The position numbers and the translations under genes are program-made. This document shows, piece by piece, positions 63,023 through 64,000 of a stretch of 64,000 bases of DNA. Within the stretch, counting starts at the first letter, position 1; the number at the start of each line of letters is the position of its first letter. The notes under the pieces were generated by a model that did no database searches, was not told where the DNA came from, and saw nothing but the letters and a program-made list of their open reading frames with translations. Where the stretch lies: contig JAEXFN010000028.1 of NCBI GenBank assembly GCA_023400055.1, positions 62,001 through 126,000 on the forward strand. The letters run 5' to 3'. The DNA is from Bacillota bacterium. GTDB lineage: Bacteria; Bacillota; UBA4882; UBA8346.

Positions 63023-64000
63023 ATGAGAATCAACCACAACATCCCGGCGTTAGCTGCATTCCGTAATAATAACGCCGCCAGCGACGCAATGTCCAAGTCC
63101 ATGGAGAAGTTGTCTTCCGGTCTGCGGATCAACCGAGCCGCCGACGACGCCGCCGGGTTGGCCATTTCCGAAACCATGCGCGGTCAGATTAAGGGTTTGG
63201 ATCAGGCGACCCGGAACTCGCAAGACGCCATTTCCTTGATTCAAACCGCTGAAGGTGCGTTGACCGAAACCCACTCCATCCTCGACCGGATGCGTGAACT
63301 GTCCAGTCAGGCGTCGAATGATACCTACACCGCCAATGACCGGACGGAGATGCAGAAAGAGATCGACCAGTTGAAAGACGAGATCGATCGCATTTCTACA
63401 ACTACTAGTTTCAATAACAAGAATTTACTTGATGGAAGTGCATCGGCTCTTGTTTCAACTGATAAAGCATCGACTCAAGTATTTATGCGCGGTGGGCTGA
63501 CTGACGCTAACGCTAATTTAAATGTTACTTTGACGATTGCCGCCAGTGGTGGTAAAGGCCAGGTTCAAAAGTCCGCTGTCTTATCGCAAGATGGAACTGC
63601 GATCACTTCGACTGATACTAAATTGGGCGATATCGATGCGTTTACCTTAAATGGGAAGAAACTGCTCGATCAACCGCAGACTTTAACTCTGATTGAAGGA
63701 GACGGCAAGAAAACCTCGATTCAATTATATGCCAGCGATACCATTTCCGCTGTGGTTACGAAATTGAATAATGCCATTCGTGATGATCTCGGTCAAGGCA
63801 CGGCAACTGGTTTGACTAACAGTACGAATTATGTCACCTTTGAATCCAGCACGGGTCAAATCGTTATTAATTCCGCAGTGACCGGTAAACTTGGTGAGAT
63901 TAATATTGTCGGTGACGAAGCGCTTACCAATGCTTTTGGCTTCTCTACAACCACTGCTTCTGAAGAAACCATCTTTACTGTGGATGTAACAAACAATGGT
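63023..64000 (+). CDS. hag: Flagellin (partial, runs off the window)
   Basis: 326 codons are visible. The N-terminal D0/D1 region is typical: MRINHNIPALAAFRNNNAASDAMSKSMEKLSSGLRINRAADDAAGLAISETMRGQ, then SLIQTAEGALTETHSIL and MRELSSQASNDT. From about residue 150 the variable outer domain begins, rich in Thr, Ser and Asn and without Cys; these hydroxyl side chains are likely glycosylation targets given the upstream enzymes. Strong ribosome site AAGGAGGAATTTTC. The C-terminal D0 domain lies beyond the window. Confidence 0.95.
   Translation, partial: MRINHNIPALAAFRNNNAASDAMSKSMEKLSSGLRINRAADDAAGLAISETMRGQIKGLDQATRNSQDAISLIQTAEGALTETHSILDRMRELSSQASNDTYTANDRTEMQKEIDQLKDEIDRISTTTSFNNKNLLDGSASALVSTDKASTQVFMRGGLTDANANLNVTLTIAASGGKGQVQKSAVLSQDGTAITSTDTKLGDIDAFTLNGKKLLDQPQTLTLIEGDGKKTSIQLYASDTISAVVTKLNNAIRDDLGQGTATGLTNSTNYVTFESSTGQIVINSAVTGKLGEINIVGDEALTNAFGFSTTTASEETIFTVDVTNNG

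Overview
ORGANISM. The window looks like the chromosome of a motile, spore-former-related member of the Bacillota (Firmicutes). The evidence is a minE-rodA junction, a phenylalanine-type T-box leader, a YlmC/YmxH family gene, a long-form ribosome hibernation factor, CtsR-free sigma-A type promoters, DUF1540, T-rich hairpin terminators and flagellin. A Limnochordia/Hydrogenispora-like anaerobe is my guess, with low confidence. || LAYOUT. (1) 1-21,200 is chromosomal backbone of housekeeping genes: minE end, rodA, Nudix, PAP2, a GT39-type glycosyltransferase, phosphoesterase, a wall glucosaminidase, hpf, plsC, a thioredoxin-reductase-like flavoprotein, GH13, tRNA-His, a TMEM165-type transporter, ymxH, a Cof phosphatase, a PHP phosphatase, T-box plus DAHP synthase, a zinc-ribbon protein, an MBL hydrolase, YjbQ and a nine-LysM protein. 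(2) 21,127-21,201 is tRNA-Arg(CCG). A 28-bp copy of its 3' end recurs at 53,616-53,643 (26 of 28 matching), so about 32.4 kb between them is most simply a genomic island integrated at the tRNA; a frameshifted tyrosine recombinase lies just inside the tRNA end. (3) Island part A (22.1-29.5 kb): a LacI regulator with palindromic operators, a CUT1 sugar ABC transporter without its ATPase, two Gfo/Idh/MocA dehydrogenases and a sugar isomerase. (4) 29.5-31.2 kb is decayed DNA with a ketopantoate reductase relic. (5) Island part B (31.2-39.1 kb): a FadR-type GntR regulator with a perfect operator, an Lpl-type sugar ABC transporter, a 2-hydroxyacid dehydrogenase and a glycoside-hydrolase-like protein. 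(6) 39.2-50.2 kb holds relics of a MFS pump, ApbE, NusG-II, PHP and a transposase. Among them is a full gene set resembling the flavin-based extracellular electron transfer (FLEET) locus of Listeria: Gx transporter (EetB-like), EcfT-like protein, NDH-2 with DoxX-like tail, polyprenyl synthase, UbiA prenyltransferase, NusG-II (EetA-like), a secreted protein with two FMN-binding repeats (PplA-like) and lipoprotein ApbE. (7) 50.8-53.4 kb: Fur/PerR-type regulator and katG. (8) 53.6-64.0 kb is backbone again: two small proteins, an old-yellow-enzyme/dienoyl-CoA-reductase-type flavoenzyme with a TetR regulator, then a glycosylation cluster leading into flagellin, which runs off the end. || HOW GENES WORK TOGETHER. 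The FLEET-like genes would make a dedicated demethylmenaquinone-type quinone (synthase plus UbiA), reduce it with NDH-2, and pass electrons to an exported, covalently flavinylated carrier made by ApbE. The 58.4-62.8 kb glycosyltransferases and methyltransferase next to flagellin suggest flagellin glycosylation, with a G7 tract at the frame junction that could switch a glycosyltransferase-methyltransferase fusion on or off. || UNUSUAL STRUCTURE. Two unrelated 21-bp-period arrays (12.4-12.7 kb and 58.06-58.29 kb) share one architecture: a 13-bp dyad core plus an 8-bp spacer, exactly two helical turns per unit.
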